A DNA stretch of 64,000 bases from Proteles cristata cristata (lineage: Eukaryota; Chordata; Mammalia; Carnivora; Hyaenidae): the NCBI GenBank assembly GCA_017311185.1, contig JAESUZ010000429.1:620001-684000 (forward strand), read 5' to 3'. The notes under the pieces were generated by a model. That model made no database searches and had not been told where the DNA came from. It was given only the letters and a program-made list of their open reading frames with translations. Numbering within the stretch: position 1 is the stretch's first letter; each line of letters begins with the position of its first letter. Shown here in pieces: positions 33,304-44,592 of the stretch. The position numbers were made by a program, and so were the translations under genes.

Positions 33304-34133
33304 TGCATATTTGGGCTCAGCCCTCCAGAAAAGATTCCTTGGTTTACAAGAAATTCAACTTCTCTGAATACCAGCCCTTCCTTTGAACTCCATTCTCTTC
33401 TTGTCTCTGCTCCTCATTCAAGTTAAATACTACACGTAGTGGCCAATATTTAATTTAACTGGAATCATAATCTGTCCTATGTGTGATATGAGTAGGTATA
33501 ATGCTGAGTTTTAAAGACTCCTGTTAGCTTTATTTTGAAAGGCAAGTTTTGGGTTGCTATTCTAGAAGTCACCTTTTGTTATTATGTAAAAGACTATAAT
33601 TAAGTAGTTACGCATAGAGTTATGAGAACTCTAAAAAAACAATATTTAAACAGTGATGAGTTTGGATGTTAGTTTATGTAATAGCAAAAGTTCAATGAAG
33701 TTTAGACTATTGACTTTTGGAGATTAAAATATTTTGAAATACTTTCCAAAATGTAAATATAAAGTATGTGCTTTTTAACTCTTAAACTGTTCTAATGTGT
33801 CTGATACATAATGACCAGCACCTACTTACATGACATTTTTGTATATTTCAGTAGTTCTTTAAATTTTACATATGGCCATTTTGTACATTGATATGCAAGG
33901 TAATCTGTATAAGCAAGTATACTTTGGTTGGCTTACTGGAAGAAAATTAAGACGACTTAAAAAATACTAATGGAAGCACAATTTAAAGTGAAAAACAGGT
34001 AACATAGGCACAGAAGATTATTTCTGGCACCAAAAGACATGATAATCATGACAAGTCATAATTGGAATTAGTAAATTTACTTAGAGTCACAGATTATTAA
34101 AATGCTTATGAAGAAATAAGATAGTAAGAGCTA
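33303..34133. other. Unique AT-rich noncoding DNA
   Basis: No repeat, exon or RNA signature was recognised between the CA repeat and the next SINE. Confidence 0.45.
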
Positions 34134-34350
34134 GGGGTACCTGGGTGGCTTAGTTGGTTAAGTCTCCAACTTTAGCTCAGGTCATGATCTCACAGTTCGT
34201 GGGTTTGAGCCCCATGTTGGGCTCTGAGCTGACAGCTTGGAACCTGGAGCCTGCTTCAGATTCTGTGTCTCCCTCTGTCTCTGTCTCTCCCCCATTCACG
34301 CTCTGTCTCTCTCCGTCTCAAAAAGAAATAAATGTTAAAAAAAAATTTTA
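34134..34350 (+). mobile_element. CAN-SINE
   Basis: Forward-oriented: 'ggggtacctgggtggctta' head, 'tcaggtcatgatctcac', 'ctgcttcagattctgtgtc', and 'agaaataaatgttaaaaa' tail. The flanks share 'agctag'-type sequence, but no clean TSD is called. Confidence 0.9.
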
Positions 34351-34629
34351 AGAAATGAATGAAAGCTAGCTCATGTCCTTTCATTTATTCATCACATGTT
34401 ACTGCTTTGTCTTTCATTGTTATGTGTTAAAACATGTCCTGGGGGAATTAGAGACTTAAAAGTAAATCAACTAAATTTATGAAATATTACTGGGAAGAAA
34501 GTTGGATAGTCTTGCTTGTTATAGAAGAACAAAACCTTTTGGTAATTTATTTTAGTTTGGAAGTCTCTGTAGACTCTGTTCAGCACAAAGAACTACTAGA
34601 TCACTAGGATAAGTTAAGAAGAACATTCT

Positions 34630-34836
34630 TGGGCACCTGGGTGGCCAAGTCGGTTAAGCGTCCAACTTCAGCTCAGGTCATGATCTCATGATTTATGGGT
34701 TTGAGTCCCGCGTCGAGCTCTGTGCTGACAACTCAGAGCCTGGAGCCTGTTTGAATTTTGTGTCTCCCTCTCTGCCCCTCACTCACTCATACTGTCTCTC
34801 AAAAATAAACATTAAAAAATTTCTTAAAAAAACAAG
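34630..34836 (+). mobile_element. CAN-SINE with 12-bp TSD
   Basis: Forward-oriented: 'gggcacctgggtggccaag' head, 'cgtccaacttcagctcagg', body and A-rich tail. Direct repeat gaagaacattct at 34618-34629 and 34837-34848 is perfect. Some internal positions are diverged ('tttgaattttgtgtc'). Confidence 0.93.
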
Positions 34837-35029
34837 GAAGAACATTCTGTGGAAGGTACAGGAATTCACAAAATTGAGTAAGCCAGTCTGTCTCCTGGTG
34901 TGGCTTATTGTATTAACATCACATTTCCTCACTTGCCAAACCTCTGCCTTCTCTGAATCAACATCCTCTGGTGAGTGGTTTCACAGCTTCTTCCACTAAA
35001 GAGGAAAAGCAGTTGTTCCCACCCTTGAC

Positions 35030-35275
35030 TTTGGGTTGCCTGTAAGATTTGCTGTGGCCAATGGAATGTTACTGGGTGTGATTTGACTAAGAGGTTGAAA
35101 GTTGCTTGCGGATTTGGGATTCTACCTTTCTGCCACTGCCACCACCAGGGGCAACCTACCTGGGCTGGCTTGTCTTCTTAGGAGTATGCATGATGTGTGG
35201 AGCAGATACTGGCCTAGCCTAGACCAGTCAACCCTTCAATAGCCCGCAGAGTTGTGAGCCAAATAAATGCTTATT
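35030..35275 (+). mobile_element. Old LTR-like fragment (possibly MaLR)
   Basis: 'gctgtggccaatggaatgtt', 'ttctgccactgccaccacc', and the terminal 'gagttgtgagccaaataaatgctta' with an AATAAA-type signal resemble the 3' half of an old mammalian LTR. It is diverged; the family call is tentative and no coding region is attached. Confidence 0.4.
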
Positions 35276-35317
35276 GCTGGCAATACATGCAAGCTAATCC
35301 TACTGAGTGCAGACAAA

Positions 35318-35545
35318 TCTTTGTGATGGATGAGAAATCAGTGGTTGGACATAGGAGGTAGGTTAGTGGTGGGTAGAAAGGAGGGAGCAGGAGGGAGGGT
35401 AGCAAAGGACATGAGGTACTTTGCAGAGTGATGAATATGTTTATTATCTCAGTTGTAGCAGTGGTTTCACAGGTGTGGCCATACGTCGAGTTGATCAAAC
35501 GTTGCTCTTTAGATTTATACAGTTTGTTGGCAGCATGCTGTGGCC
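35318..35545 (+). mobile_element. Old L1M 3'-end fragment
   Basis: 'gagaaatcagtggttggac', 'gatgaatatgtttattatctc', 'tggtttcacaggtgtggcc', 'cgagttgatcaaacg' and 'gatttatacagtttg' follow the order of the L1M 3' UTR. It is ancient, without a preserved TSD. Confidence 0.6.
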
Positions 35546-36434
35546 ACATTTGGCATAACTACTTGACATAAGTAAGAGAGATTGGGACAGTTAATCCTCT
35601 GGTTCCACCATGACAGCTTCACGACTACAGGAATGCGGTGTTGCCAGTGTAATCTTGAATTCTGATATCAGTCTCCTGTCCCCATGTCAGTTTACATTTC
35701 TCTTATTGATTGAACAGATGCTTATCAACCACTGGCTGTGTTCCAAGCACTGTTCTAGGCTCCAAGGAAATAGAGTGAATGACATGGTCCAAAATATTTG
35801 CTCACATGGAACTTAAATTCTTATAAGTGAAAGAAACACAGACATGAAAACAGTACGAAACCATCAAATGCTTTCTATTTGATCACTCTTAAATGAAAAT
35901 AAATAAATAAAAGGTACAAAAAGGAGGGAAAAAAAGGGATAAAATAGTATTCAGGAGTGGAAAAAAAATGTAATGGTTTTCTGGTTCCTGTGCAGAATAT
36001 TTATATCCTCTGTAATACATAATCAAAGTATACTATAATTGAAACATAACTTAGATGGAATTGTAAACATACTCATTATCAAATGAACATTTATGAAGCA
36101 CATATCTATGCCAAGCAGTGTGAAGTTCAGGAATGATTTGTGAGTATTTATTTTGGAAATATTTAGTACCTGTGCATAAAAGACAGAGAAAATAATTTCA
36201 GACATGAGAAAGAGGATCAGAGTCTCAACTATGTTCAGGAATTTTATAGCTAAATAAAACCTGCAAAATACAGATAAACGATTGTTGGAGATCGTGCTGG
36301 GTATATGATCTCAACAGAGCACGACCAAATTACGTGCATTTTCATTTACTATTTTAAATCAGTTGACAGTATCTTCTTAACACTGAAGATTTGCACAAGC
36401 CATGAACTTGCAAGTCTTTGCTTAGGACAGTATA
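35546..36434. other. Noncoding DNA with L2-like traces
   Basis: At 35700-35880, 'cttattgattgaacagatgc', 'gtgttccaagcactgttct' and 'gctcacatggaacttaaattc' resemble the 3' end of L2. At 36070-36140, 'aatgaacatttatgaagcac' is a second possible trace. No exon is seen. Confidence 0.4.
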
Positions 36435-36746
36435 CAGTTAATCCTTGAACAATGTGGGGTTAGAGTACCCTTCTACCCCTGAAGCCCAAAATCTGCCTGT
36501 AACTTTGAATCCCCACAAACCTAACTACTAACTGTTCACTGGAACCTTTATCAATAGCAGAAATAGTGGAACAACCCATATTTTGTATGTTATATGTATT
36601 ATATATTGTATTCGCAGAATAACTATAGACAGGAAAATGTTATTGAATGCCTAAGGAAAACACTTTTACAGTACTGCACTGTGCTTATAAAAAACGACGT
36701 GTAAGGGGACCCTCACAGTTCAAATCCATGGTGTTAGAGTCACCTG
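36435..36746 (+). mobile_element. Tc1/mariner-type (Tigger-like) non-autonomous DNA transposon
   Basis: Begins 'cagttaatccttgaacaatg' and ends 'ggtgttagagtcacctg', flanked by the dinucleotide TA on both sides (36433-36434 and 36747-36748), as expected for TA target duplication. Internal 'catattttgtatgttatatg' and 'ggaaaatgttattgaatg' match a common mammalian miniature element with 'ttgaacaacacggg' type ends. Terminal repeats are imperfect through age. Confidence 0.65.
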
Positions 36747-36748
36747 TA

Positions 36749-37239
36749 TGTTTAAGTCATAGATTCTCTTTATATTAGTTGTGAGATAATCAAGGTGGGG
36801 ATAACAGTGATATAAGACCTATTTATAAGTCATGCAGAGTCCATGGTGGTGGTCTTAGTTGGGGGTTGTTTGTATTTGGTGTCTCCCCAGTGAGCCACAG
36901 GGACCTGGCTCCAGTGGGCTCAAACACCCTCTCCTGTGCATACGGTTCTAGATCCGGATGATACAGATTAGCTGTGGCCCACTGTGCTTCTCGATGTCTT
37001 TCCTCTCAAGGAAGGACAGCACTTCTTTTATCAGGCTATCTGCACACACTGGACTATCAGTCACAGACTAAAGGTGTCTGGGGGAGAGGAGGGCAGATCT
37101 CGAGGGGGATAAACACCATCTTGTCCTGGTGTCACCATCTGAAGTTCTATGTTGTCTCCACGCCAGAGGAAGCAGCTTCTTATAGCACAAGAAGTGAGAA
37201 TTTCTTTTCCTTCCCCTACCCCCTTAAAGAAGAATAAAG
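36749..37239. other. Unique noncoding DNA
   Basis: Slightly GC-richer than the surroundings. An 87-codon plus-strand open frame (36974-37237) has no recognisable domain. No repeat is recognised. Confidence 0.4.
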
Positions 37240-37487
37240 AACGTAAGCTTTTATTTATTTATTTATTTATTTATATACAAGTTAGTTAACATATAGTGTA
37301 ATAGGGACTTCAGGAATAGAATTTAGTGGTTCATCACTTACGTATGACACCCAGTGCTCATCTCAACAAGTGCCCTCCTTAATGCTCCTCACCCCTCTAG
37401 CCCATCCCCCACCCAGCACCCCACCAACAACCCTTAGTTCTCTGTATTTAAGGGTCTCTAATGGGTTGCCTCCCTCTCTTTTTTTTT
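37240..37487 (-). mobile_element. Carnivore L1 3' end, severely 5'-truncated
   Basis: Complement of an L1 3' UTR: (TTTA)n tail at 37250-37274, 'acaagttagttaacatatag', 'gacacccagtgctcatctc', 'aagggtctctaatgggttg'. It is an older relative of the L1 at 38213, truncated after about 250 bp. Confidence 0.85.
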
Positions 37488-38189
37488 ATGTTATCACAGA
37501 TTGCTCAGGTAAATTTGGGGGTTTGCACTCCTCAAAACATTCAACCAAATAGCCCATCCTAGGTTGTAAGGTCCCCCTTCTTCCCTACCTCTGGGGACAC
37601 TTGTAAAGCCTTTAAAATCAGACTTCTTTGTATTTACCATCACACCATCAGAAGCATGAGGTCGTGGTTACTGTCTACTCAGAGGGTGATCCATGCAAGG
37701 GTTTCATCAGATTTCACTAAATCCATGGGAGGGTTCTGATTCTTAGGATCAATTCTGGTATGACTTGTGGTAAGGTGGATTCCCCCAGTAAGAGACTCTG
37801 ACATAAGTTTATGTGTGTCAGTCTACTATTTATTTGGAAGCTGATAAGTGATGCAAAAGTGATAAAAGTGGGTGATGGTAGCCAATAAACAGCTCTGTTT
37901 AGCGGGTTACACCTCGAAGCAGCTGGGATTTTAGAATTTGTATTTTGTTGTCGCTTGTAGCCGGACTTCATTCTAGCTAATAGTGTCCATACGTTGCTGT
38001 TGTTGCTACCGGAAATTCTGACTGGCGGGGCACATTTGTTGAATTACATCAACTATAAAATAGTCACTATGCATTGAGTGTTCTCTGTTGTAACAGGCAC
38101 AGTGATAACTATTTTATCCACGCTACTATTTGATCCCCCTGATACTTCTGTAGACATACTGTTGTCCACCTTTCACAGAGGTGGATTTG
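37488..38189. other. Unique noncoding DNA, possible MIR/L2 trace
   Basis: No firm repeat call. At 38060-38165, 'cattgagtgttctctgttg...acaggcacagtgataactattttatcc' resembles a reverse MIR/L2 end, weakly. No exon is recognised. Confidence 0.35.
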
Positions 38190-40115
38190 TTTTTATTTAT
38201 TTATTTATTTTTACAAATAGTTTATTGTCAAGTTGGTTTCCATATAACACCCAGTGCTCATCCCCACAAGTGCCCTCCTCCATGTCCATCTCCCCCCTCC
38301 CCCCATGCCCATCAGCCCTCAGTTTGTTCTCAGCATTCAAGAGTCTCTCATGGTTTGCCTCTCTCCCTCTCCCCCACTATTTCCCCCCTCCTTCTCCCTC
38401 CACCACGGTCCTCCGTTAAGTTCCTCCTAATCCTCCTATATGTGCAAACATATGGTATTTGTCCTTCTCAGCCTGACTTATGCCGCTCAGCATAACACCC
38501 TCAAGGCCCATCCATGTTGCTACACATGGCCAGATTTCATTCTTTTTCATTGCCAAGTAGTATTCCATCGTATAGATAAACCATATCTTCTTGATCCATT
38601 CATATGTTGATGGACACTTAGGCTCTTTCCATGTTTTGGCTATTGTTGAGAGTGCTGCTCTGAACATTGGGGTACATGTGCTCCTATGCATCAACACTCC
38701 TGTATCTCTTGGGTAAATTCCTAGCAGTGCTATTGCTGGGTCCTAGGGGAGTTCTCTTGTTAATTTTTTGAGGAAGCTCCACACAATTTTCCAGAAGGGT
38801 GGCACCAGTTTACATTCCCACCAACAGTGTAGGAGGGTGCCTGTTTCTCCACATCCTCACCAGCATCTAGAGTCCTCTGATTTGCTCATTTTAGCCACTC
38901 TGACTGGCGTGAGGTGATATCTCAGTGTGGTTTTGATGTGTATTTCCCTGATGAGGAGGGATGCTGAGCATCATTTCATGTGTCTGTTGGCCATCTGGAT
39001 GTCCTCTTTGGAGAAGTGTCTGTTCATGTCTTCTTCCCATTTCTTCACTGGATTGTTTGTTTTTCAGGTGTGGAGTTTGGTGAGTTCCTTATAGATTTTG
39101 GATACTAGCCCTTTATCTAAAATGTCATTTGCAACTATCTTTTCCCATTCCGTTGGTTCCCTATTAGTTTTATGGATTGTTTCCTTTGCCGTGCAGAAGC
39201 TTTTAATCTTGATGAGGTCCCAGTAGTTTATTTTTGCTCTTGATTCTTTTGCTTTTGGGGATGTGTCAAGTAAGAAATTGCTGCGTTTGAGGTCAAGGAG
39301 GTTGTTTCCTGATTTCTCCTCTAGGGTTTTGATGGTTTCCTGCCTCATGTTCAGGTCCTTTATCCATTTGGAGTTTGGTTTTGTTTATAGTGTGAGATAA
39401 TGATCTAGTTTCATTCTTCTTCATGTTGTTGTCCAGTTCTCCCAGCACCATTTGTTTAAGAGGCTGTCTTTTTTCCATTGGATACTCTTTCCTGCTTTAT
39501 CAAAGATTAGTTGGCTGTATACTTTTGGGTCCAATTCTGAGTTCTCAGTTCTATTCCATGGGTCTATCTGTCTGTTTTTGTGCCAATACCATACTGTCTT
39601 CATGATGACAACTTTGTAGTAGAGGCTAAAGTCCAGGATGGTGATGCCTCCTGTTTTGGTTTTCTTCTTCAATATTACTTTGGCTATTTGCGGTCTTTTG
39701 TGGTTCCATACAAATTTTTGGATAGTTTGTTCTAGTTTTGAGAAGTATGCTGGTGAAATTTTGATTGGGATTGCATTGAATGTGTAGATTGCTTTGGGTA
39801 GTAGTGACATCTTAACGATATTTATTCTTCTGATCCATGAGCATAGAATGTTTTTCCATTTCTTTGTGTCTTCTTCAATTTCCTTCATAAGTTTTCCATA
39901 GTTTTCATCATAGGAATCTCTTATATCCTTGGTTAGGTTTATTCCTAGGTATTTTATGTTTTTTTGTGCATTTGTGAATGGGATCAGTTTCTTGATTTCT
40001 CTTTCTCTTGCTTCTTTGTTGGTGTATAAAAATGCAACTGATTTCTGTAAGTTGATTATGTTCCCTGCAACTTTGCTGAATTCTTGGATCAGTTCTAGTA
40101 GGCTTTTGGTGAGTC
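38190..40115 (-). mobile_element. 5'-truncated felid L1
   Basis: A 1.9-kb L1 3' portion. It has a T-rich/TTTA tail (38190-38212), 3' UTR ('aatagtttattgtcaagttgg'), and ORF2 complement from the C-terminus (38416) to 'ttctagtaggcttttggtgag' near 40115, where it is cut before the reverse-transcriptase active site. It closely resembles the full-length L1 at 19130-26026 and is non-autonomous. No convincing TSD was found. Confidence 0.92.
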
Positions 40116-40131
40116 CATAATAAAAATCCAT
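39064..40131 (-). pseudogene. L1 ORF2 C-terminal fragment
   Basis: A 236-codon open stretch (40131-39421) reads as L1 ORF2 after the reverse-transcriptase core. It includes [23 protein letters not shown] and the thumb-like segment [20 protein letters not shown]. The frame then shifts and continues at 39348-39064 ([19 protein letters not shown] region). The 5' half including the endonuclease is absent, so it is not functional. Longest ORF2 remnant outside the full-length copy. Confidence 0.85.
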
Positions 40132-40732
40132 GCAGTCATTGAGATGAATCTTTCTTGCTTCAGCCTAGATTCTTTGTGCAAAATCAATGTCATTTATCAT
40201 TGTTACTCTTCTTCTGAAGGCTTATGAAATACTTGATTGTCACAATTATTATATCTTCTTATTCATCAGCATTTTTTTTTTTACAGGTAAACAAGTCTTT
40301 TAGTTTCTCATTTTATTGTTTTTGTTACCTTAATATAAACGTGCTGTAGATTGTGTCCTACTAAGTACTATGCAGAAGGAAATACAAAATCTTGTGAATG
40401 GCCTTTCTGTCTGGTATATAATAGGATGATCACATCTCTTGTGGAATGTAAATTAAGACAACCATTGCTTGGATTTATCATGCTTCTGAATCATGTTGCA
40501 TAAATTTAATTTTTAACCTTTTCATATTAACTATTGTTTAGCTAGCTTTTCTCCATTCTGACTATACCAGTTTTTAGACCAAATTGTATGATTTTTAATA
40601 TTATTACCATTTTTAAATTTTTTGAATTTTAATGTGTTGCTTTAGATTTGCCAGTAGGTCTTTTAGTCTGTTACCAAACATATTCAACAAGCCTTCCAGC
40701 TTTGTTTCTTACTCAAATATAAACAAATCGAC
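40116..40732. other. Unique AT-rich noncoding DNA
   Basis: No repeat or exon was recognised. A T-tract at 40271-40283 may be an old tail. Confidence 0.45.
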
Positions 40733-40925
40733 TTTTAAAAATACATTCTTTTAGTTTTTTGAGAGAGAAAGCATAAGCAAGGGGGGAACAGAGAGAGAGA
40801 GGGGATGTCAGGCAGACTCCATGCTCAGTGCAAAGCTGGACGCAGGGCTCAATCTCAAAACCATGAGATCATGACCTTAAATGAAATCAAGATTTGGATG
40901 CCTAACTGAGCCCCCCAGGTGCCCC
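40733..40925 (-). mobile_element. Diverged CAN-SINE
   Basis: Reverse-oriented: 'cttttagttttttgagagag', GA-rich body, 'catgagatcatgaccttaaatg', and head ending 'cccccaggtgcccc'. Several small deletions and substitutions indicate an older copy. Confidence 0.85.
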
Positions 40926-41011
40926 ACAAATAGCCTTTTATAAATTCACAGGTTATAGTAAATTGAAACAGACTAAACACAGTATAGTAGTTGAAGTAGG
41001 GTTTTTTGTTT

Positions 41012-41243
41012 TTTTATATATATATTTTTTGTAATATTTTATTTATTTCTGAGAGAGAAAGAGAGAGACAGCATGAGCAGGGGAGGGTCAGAGAGAGAGG
41101 GACACACAGAATCCGAAACAGGCTCCAGTCTTTGAGCTAGCTGTCAGCACAGAGCCTGGTGCGGGACTTGAACCCACAAACTGTGAGATCATGACCTGAG
41201 CTGAAGTCGGACGCTTAACTGACTGAGCCACCCAGGTGCCCCT
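41012..41243 (-). mobile_element. CAN-SINE
   Basis: Reverse-oriented SINE with an AT-rich tail (41016-41045), body 'acaggctccagtctttgagc' and head complement ending 'ccaggtgcccct'. Short flanking similarity gttgaa (40990-40995 and 41244-41249) is a possible TSD core. Confidence 0.92.
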
Positions 41244-41249
41244 GTTGAA

Positions 41250-41879
41250 ATATGTTTGAAATTGATTCTGAATTATACTGAGTATTATAATTTAAATATA
41301 GATTAAAATGTTATCAGACAAGCACAAAGCCAGTGTCACTCTCACAAAACTATTTTGGAAAACTTATTAATTCTTTACTCAAATTCAGCTTCACTGCTTT
41401 TATATATTTCCAGAATTTCTAAGTATGGTAATTAGTGTATAAAAAAAGAGATAGGGAAAGGGACTCATTAATTAGTTTTTAGAAAACTCACTCCTGTCAC
41501 TGCTGATAGGATTGATAAGTTGTCATCTTAAATAATCATCCTAAATCGTATTTTACATTACTTTAGCTTACTTTAACTTCACTGATACATATTTTGCAGT
41601 ATTCTCTTTCATATTTTTGGAAAACTGATCATTTACCCATCTTTGGGTTTCTGACACCCCTCCTGTTCTTTCCAGTTCTGTAATGATCACGTCTGCCAAG
41701 ACTCAATTCCTGATCTATCTTCCATTCTGGCAAAGACCTGGATTCATTTATCGTGTAAAAGTTGCCTAGCAGTTGTACAACTATGTTAAAATTCCGAGTC
41801 TTCTCAACAGTATTCACTCTGTTTTAGAGGTTATACTTGTGAAATTATGGCTATCCGGTGATATGTCAGTATTTTATTT
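41250..41879. other. Unique AT-rich noncoding DNA
   Basis: No repeat or exon was recognised. Confidence 0.45.
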
Positions 41880-41894
41880 GAAATTGTTCTCCAG

Positions 41895-42118
41895 GGGTAC
41901 CTGAGTGGCTCACTTGGTTAAGTGTCTGACTTTGGCTCAGATCGAAAACTCTCAGTTCAGGAGTTGAAGCCCCCACGTCGGGCTCTGTGCTGACAGCTCA
42001 GTGTTTGGAGCTTGCTTTGGATTCTGTGTCTCCTCCTCTCGCTGTTCCTCCCCGCCTTGCTTACTCACTTGCTCTCTCTCTCTCTCTTAAAAATAAATAA
42101 AGATAAAAAAAAAAAAAG
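41895..42118 (+). mobile_element. CAN-SINE with perfect 15-bp TSD
   Basis: Forward-oriented: 'gggtacctgagtggctcac' head, 'tttggattctgtgtctcc', pyrimidine tract and poly(A). Direct repeat gaaattgttctccag at 41880-41894 and 42119-42133 is perfect, although the body is somewhat diverged. Confidence 0.94.
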
Positions 42119-42169
42119 GAAATTGTTCTCCAGATTGGTAGTGATTTTGACCTTGAATTATAAGGTTTT

Positions 42170-42387
42170 TTATTTAATGTTTTTTATTTATTTCTGAGAG
42201 AGACAGCGTGAGCAGGGGAGAATCAGAGAGAGAGACACACACACACACACACAGATTCTGAAACAGGCATCAGGCTATGAGCTAGCTGTCAGTACAGAGC
42301 CTGATGTGGGGCTCAAACCCACGAACTGTGAGATGATGAACTGAGCCGAAGTCAGACGCTTAACTGACTGAGCCACCCAGGCACCTC
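42170..42387 (-). mobile_element. CAN-SINE with an internal (CA)n
   Basis: Reverse-oriented SINE in which the usual 'gagacacagaatc' region has expanded into a (AC)n run at 42236-42253. The head complement is intact, ending 'ccacccaggcacctc'. Confidence 0.92.
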
Positions 42388-43254
42388 AGTTATTTTTTGC
42401 TTTAATCTGTAACACTATTACAGTAAACATTCAGTCTTAATAACTGTAAACCCAAGTAAACAAGCAGAAATAATATTTATGTGTGTGTTTGGTAACTTCT
42501 TTATATTTCTTAATTTTATAATCTCTTCATGGCATCTTTGTCATATTTTTCTCCCATAAGTGACAGATCTTTCTTAGTGGATGATACTAAGTCTTACATC
42601 ATTTGAGTAGATAGTTTTGAGTTTAAGAATAGTAGATATCCATCACATTAAAAAAATTTAGAGAGTCATGATAATCCATCCTGCACAGTTTATAAAGATG
42701 GATCCAGTTTTGGGGATGGTAATTCTCCACGTTCTTCCAACATATGCTTGCATTTTGTTGTGGTGGACTTGAGCATGATTACTGAAATTTAAGTATAAGA
42801 AGTAATAAGACAGTATATCCTGAGACAAAAGACTTGATAAAATTATGTTATTTGTTGGAGTACGTGGTCCTCTGATGAGTATATAAATAATGGAAGTGCA
42901 CTCAAATACTGGATAATACAAGACACTCAGTAATGGTCCCAGGCTTTCTTAATCTTCTCGGGGAGTCTGTCTTATCTAAATCATGTGACCACCTGCAGCG
43001 TTAATCTCCTAACCTAGAGCTGAAAAGCCAAGGAAAATATATACCAGTAATTAAGTTAAAGGGGCATGAAGCTATATGAAGTTGAAAGTCTTAAAAATCA
43101 CAAATGGTGCAGTTCTCCTGCAGGAAGAAACAAGTAAGGAAAGAAATGGACCCTTTAATAAGAAAGCTATGAAAGTGAGATAATTTCTGAAAACACTTTG
43201 ACCTTTAATTAGATATCAATTGGCTGCCCTCAATTTACAGTCACTGTTGCAACT
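42388..43254. other. Unique AT-rich noncoding DNA
   Basis: No repeat or exon was recognised. An 87-codon minus-strand frame (42658-42921) shows no domain. Confidence 0.45.
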
Positions 43255-43530
43255 ACTAGAGATAGAAAAAAGATGAGTAAAACAAACTGTTTTGAATCAG
43301 AGCTTCTAACACCAAGGAAGCTCACCATTTAATAAGGGAAATGTCGGTGTGCAACTGAAATGAGGTCTGTTACAGGTCTGTAATTCTAAGGCACGTTGCC
43401 AAGAGACATACAGGTGGAGCCCTTAAGTAGATAGGGGTTGGGTAAGGCTTTTGAGGAACTGGTACCTGAGACAAGCTGGAGGGATTTGTGGAGAAGTTTA
43501 TGAATCATTTGAATTCTCAGTAGAATCTGG
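43255..43530 (+). mobile_element. L2-like LINE fragment
   Basis: 'agaaaaaagatgagtaaaac', 'ggaagctcaccatttaataa' and 'ggtaaggcttttgaggaac...tgagacaagctggagg' follow the order of the L2 3' region (insertion of items, then 'ggaaggcctctctgagg'-type segment). It is diverged, so the call is tentative. Confidence 0.45.
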
Positions 43531-43933
43531 TGCCTCTGGTGGTTTTTCTGGTGAGTCCTTTAAAGGACCTGTTTGATATAACATTGGGCCATCAAAGATT
43601 CTACACATCTTCTGTCCAACCTCAGTAGTTCCCAGGACCTCCAATGAGATAGTTCTGCATGAGTCTGGAACTCAACAATATCTCCAGACCAGGAGTCTTT
43701 GTGCTTCTGTTGGTGAGGCTTAATTACCCAAGGGTAGCCTTCTCTTTGTGGGGTTTACAAAAACCCATGATTCATTATGCTGACATAGAATAGACTCACA
43801 CATTATTTAGAGTGGCTTTGAGAAGGTTGGGAGGAAGTAAGAAGAATGTAGTAGAACAGTGGGAAAGGAAGAAACTTGTTTGAACACTTTGGTAGTTGAG
43901 GTATTTCATTTAATGAGTTACAACTACTACATC
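43531..43933. other. Unique noncoding DNA
   Basis: No repeat or exon was recognised between the L2-like fragment and the next SINE. Confidence 0.4.
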
Positions 43934-43946
43934 AAACATAGTTTTA

Positions 43947-44160
43947 TTTATTTATTTATTTTTATTTCTAGGAGAGAGAAAGAGACAGCATAAGCAGGGG
44001 AGGGTCAGAGAGAGAGGGAGTCACAGACTCTGAAACAGGCTCCAGGCTCTGAGCTGGCAGTCAGCACAGAGCCCGACGCGGGGCTCGAACCCACTAACCG
44101 TGAGATCGTGACCTAAGCGAAAGCTGGACGCTTAACTGACTAAGCCACCCAGGTGCCCCT
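43947..44160 (-). mobile_element. CAN-SINE, young subfamily, with 13-bp TSD
   Basis: Reverse-oriented, with (TTTA)n tail and the diagnostic 'tttctaggagagagaaag', 'ctggcagtcagcacagagcc' and 'gacctaagcgaaagctgg'. Direct repeats aaacatagtttta (43934-43946) and aagcatagtttta (44161-44173) differ at one base. Confidence 0.94.
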
Positions 44161-44460
44161 AAGCATAGTTTTAAAAGAAAATACATTGCTTTAATTTATT
44201 CAAACATTCTAAAATGGGATATGGGTGTGTAACATTAAATGAATGTGTTTTCAAAGGTTATTCATTATTAGCTTTCATCCTGATGTTTACTCTCTTTAAT
44301 CACAGAGAATTAGAAAGATTATATGTGATTCAGCTCAGAAAATATACAGAATAATAAGTGAAAAATAAGCACATCCAAAAGACTCTGAAAAAATATAATG
44401 ACATCAGAATCAACTCTCTGCAAACTGCAGACATTATTAATCACATGTATCATGGCTTGA

Positions 44461-44571
44461 TATTTTTTAAAAGTTATTTATTTTGAGAGAGAGTACATGC
44501 ACAAATACGGGGAGGGACAGAGAGAGGAGAGAGAGAATCCCTAGCAGACTCCATGCAGAGCCCAGCACAGG
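44461..44571 (-). mobile_element. CAN-SINE lacking its tRNA head, abutting an L1
   Basis: Reverse-oriented tail and body only ('gttatttattttgagagag', 'gagaatccctagcagactcc', 'gcagagcccagcacaggg'). The tRNA-related head that should follow is absent; sequence switches directly to L1 ORF2 at about 44572. The missing half is not found at the far end of that L1. Confidence 0.82.
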
Positions 44572-44592
44572 GATGTCCACCCTCACTGCTGT

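Noticed and set aside
38416..38697. 93-codon minus-strand frame that looks like a conserved protein
   Set aside because: It is the C-terminus of L1 ORF2, almost the same as the frame at 19340-19621. It is part of a truncated L1, not a host gene.
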